Source: Pedobacter sp. ASV17 (GTDB taxonomy: Bacteria; Bacteroidota; Bacteroidia; Sphingobacteriales; Sphingobacteriaceae). From it: 42,312 nucleotides of DNA. Positions 41,931-42,312 of the stretch are shown here, piece by piece (positions within the stretch are counted from its first letter, which is position 1; every line of letters starts with the position of its first letter). The stretch spans positions 1-42,312 of the forward strand of contig NZ_JAELTX010000036.1 in assembly GCF_016429065.1 (NCBI RefSeq), given 5' to 3'. The translations under genes were made by a program, and so were the position numbers. The notes under the pieces were generated by a model. It searched no databases. It worked only from the letters and a program-made list of their open reading frames with translations, and had not been told where the DNA came from.

Positions 41931-42312
41931 AATCTAACGAGCTTGACTAGCCTAAAACATCTACCAGCAAACAAAGAAGTGCTAGATTTCTCCTCCTTCG
42001 GTCGTCGAAATGACGGGAATGGAGGGGCTGCAAAAACCACTAACTACCCCAGCTAGTGACCTTAGCAAATATATGGCTGATTGTAAAGCAGTGAAAAAAA
42101 TCAATGAAACCAACTGATATCATGGCAATCCCGTTACCGTCATTTCGAACATAGTGAGAAATCTAACGAGCTTGACTAGCCTAAAATCTACCAGCAAACA
42201 GCGAACCGTTAGATTTCTCCTCCTTCGGTCGTCGAAATGACGGGAATGGAGGGGCTGAAAAAATCACTAACTACCCCAGCTATTGACCTTAGCAAATAAT
42301 GGCTGATTGTAA
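41931..42312. repeat. Tandem 229-bp-period repeat, two copies
   Basis: Copy 1 is about 41931-42086 and copy 2 about 42160-42312, cut by the window end; matching points are 229 bp apart. They share AATCTAACGAGCTTGACTAG, a pyrimidine-rich CTCCTCCTTCGG part and GGCTGATTGTAA. Copy 2 has the complete outer palindrome: GAGAAATCTAACG (42156-42168) pairs with 42207-42219 and CCGTCATTTCGA (42137-42148) with 42232-42243. No coding frame is seen. The rest of 41778-41930 shows no gene either. Confidence 0.85.

Noticed and set aside
41931..42312. CRISPR array
   Set aside because: The period of 229 bp and the palindromic content do not fit short direct repeats with unique spacers, and no cas genes are present.
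1..42312. tRNA, rRNA or tmRNA genes
   Set aside because: I saw no cloverleaf-like intergenic segment or conserved rRNA sequence by eye; a covariance-model scan would be decisive.

Overview
The window looks like a chromosome segment from a member of the Bacteroidota, most likely the Sphingobacteriaceae (Pedobacter-like). This rests on several signs: SusC-type plug sequences, DUF4407/DUF2480/DUF3109/DUF4834/DUF6427 proteins, the gene order coaX - barrel protein - lptC - ppiD, contiguous rplM-rpsI-rpsB-tsf, promoters of the form TTTG-N19-TAnnTTTG, scarce Shine-Dalgarno sites and AT-rich intergenic DNA. The assignment comes from reading the sequence only; no search was run.

Layout. 1-4000: the 3' part of a surface protein with macroglobulin-like and plug domains, then an enoyl-CoA isomerase and a 2,4-dienoyl-CoA reductase, the two auxiliary enzymes for beta-oxidation of unsaturated fatty acids. 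4000-7430: small membrane protein, rhodanese, DUF4407 protein, an ORF6N-domain gene and a DUF1579 lipoprotein; decayed ORF6N fragments flank the last two genes, and a perfect 35-bp palindrome lies inside the ORF6N gene. 7430-14140: translation genes (rplM, rpsI, rpsB, tsf, then pyrH, frr) interrupted by a Tat-type phosphoesterase and nagA. 14140-15912: an ABC half-transporter. 16081-18875: rfbB-rfbD-rfbA for dTDP-sugars, without rfbC. 18954-29332: envelope and housekeeping genes, nearly all on the minus strand: DUF3109, DUF3108, DUF2480, ppiD, lptC, barrel protein, coaX, DUF6427, a glycosyltransferase, an LpxH-like phosphoesterase and a 30-residue membrane peptide. 29560-30639: an acyltransferase-3 protein.

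30842-34821 is the accessory part and the most interesting. A 553-residue lipoprotein has a C-terminal domain with the layout of a PD-(D/E)xK nuclease toxin. It is followed by two paralogous 370-residue proteins that look like its immunity partners. Between the two paralogs lies a 17-codon relic of the toxin 3' end, so the duplicated unit was toxin tail plus partner gene. The two paralogs are almost identical over their last 135 residues and strongly diverged near the N terminus.

35208-37546: an apparent operon of a GbsR/MarR-type regulator, a DCC-family thiol oxidoreductase fused to a membrane domain, and a TIGR01777 epimerase-like protein. 37555-41763 (minus): DUF4834, YwbE-like, DUF3472 and uvrB. 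The right end, 41764-42312, is non-coding and holds a tandem 229-bp-period repeat.

Several short repeat families recur: 7-bp-period tracts (one encodes the LptC signal peptide), AAACCTnnnAGGTTT palindromes, CACATAGACAC inverted repeats and long imperfect GTCATTnCGA palindromes.
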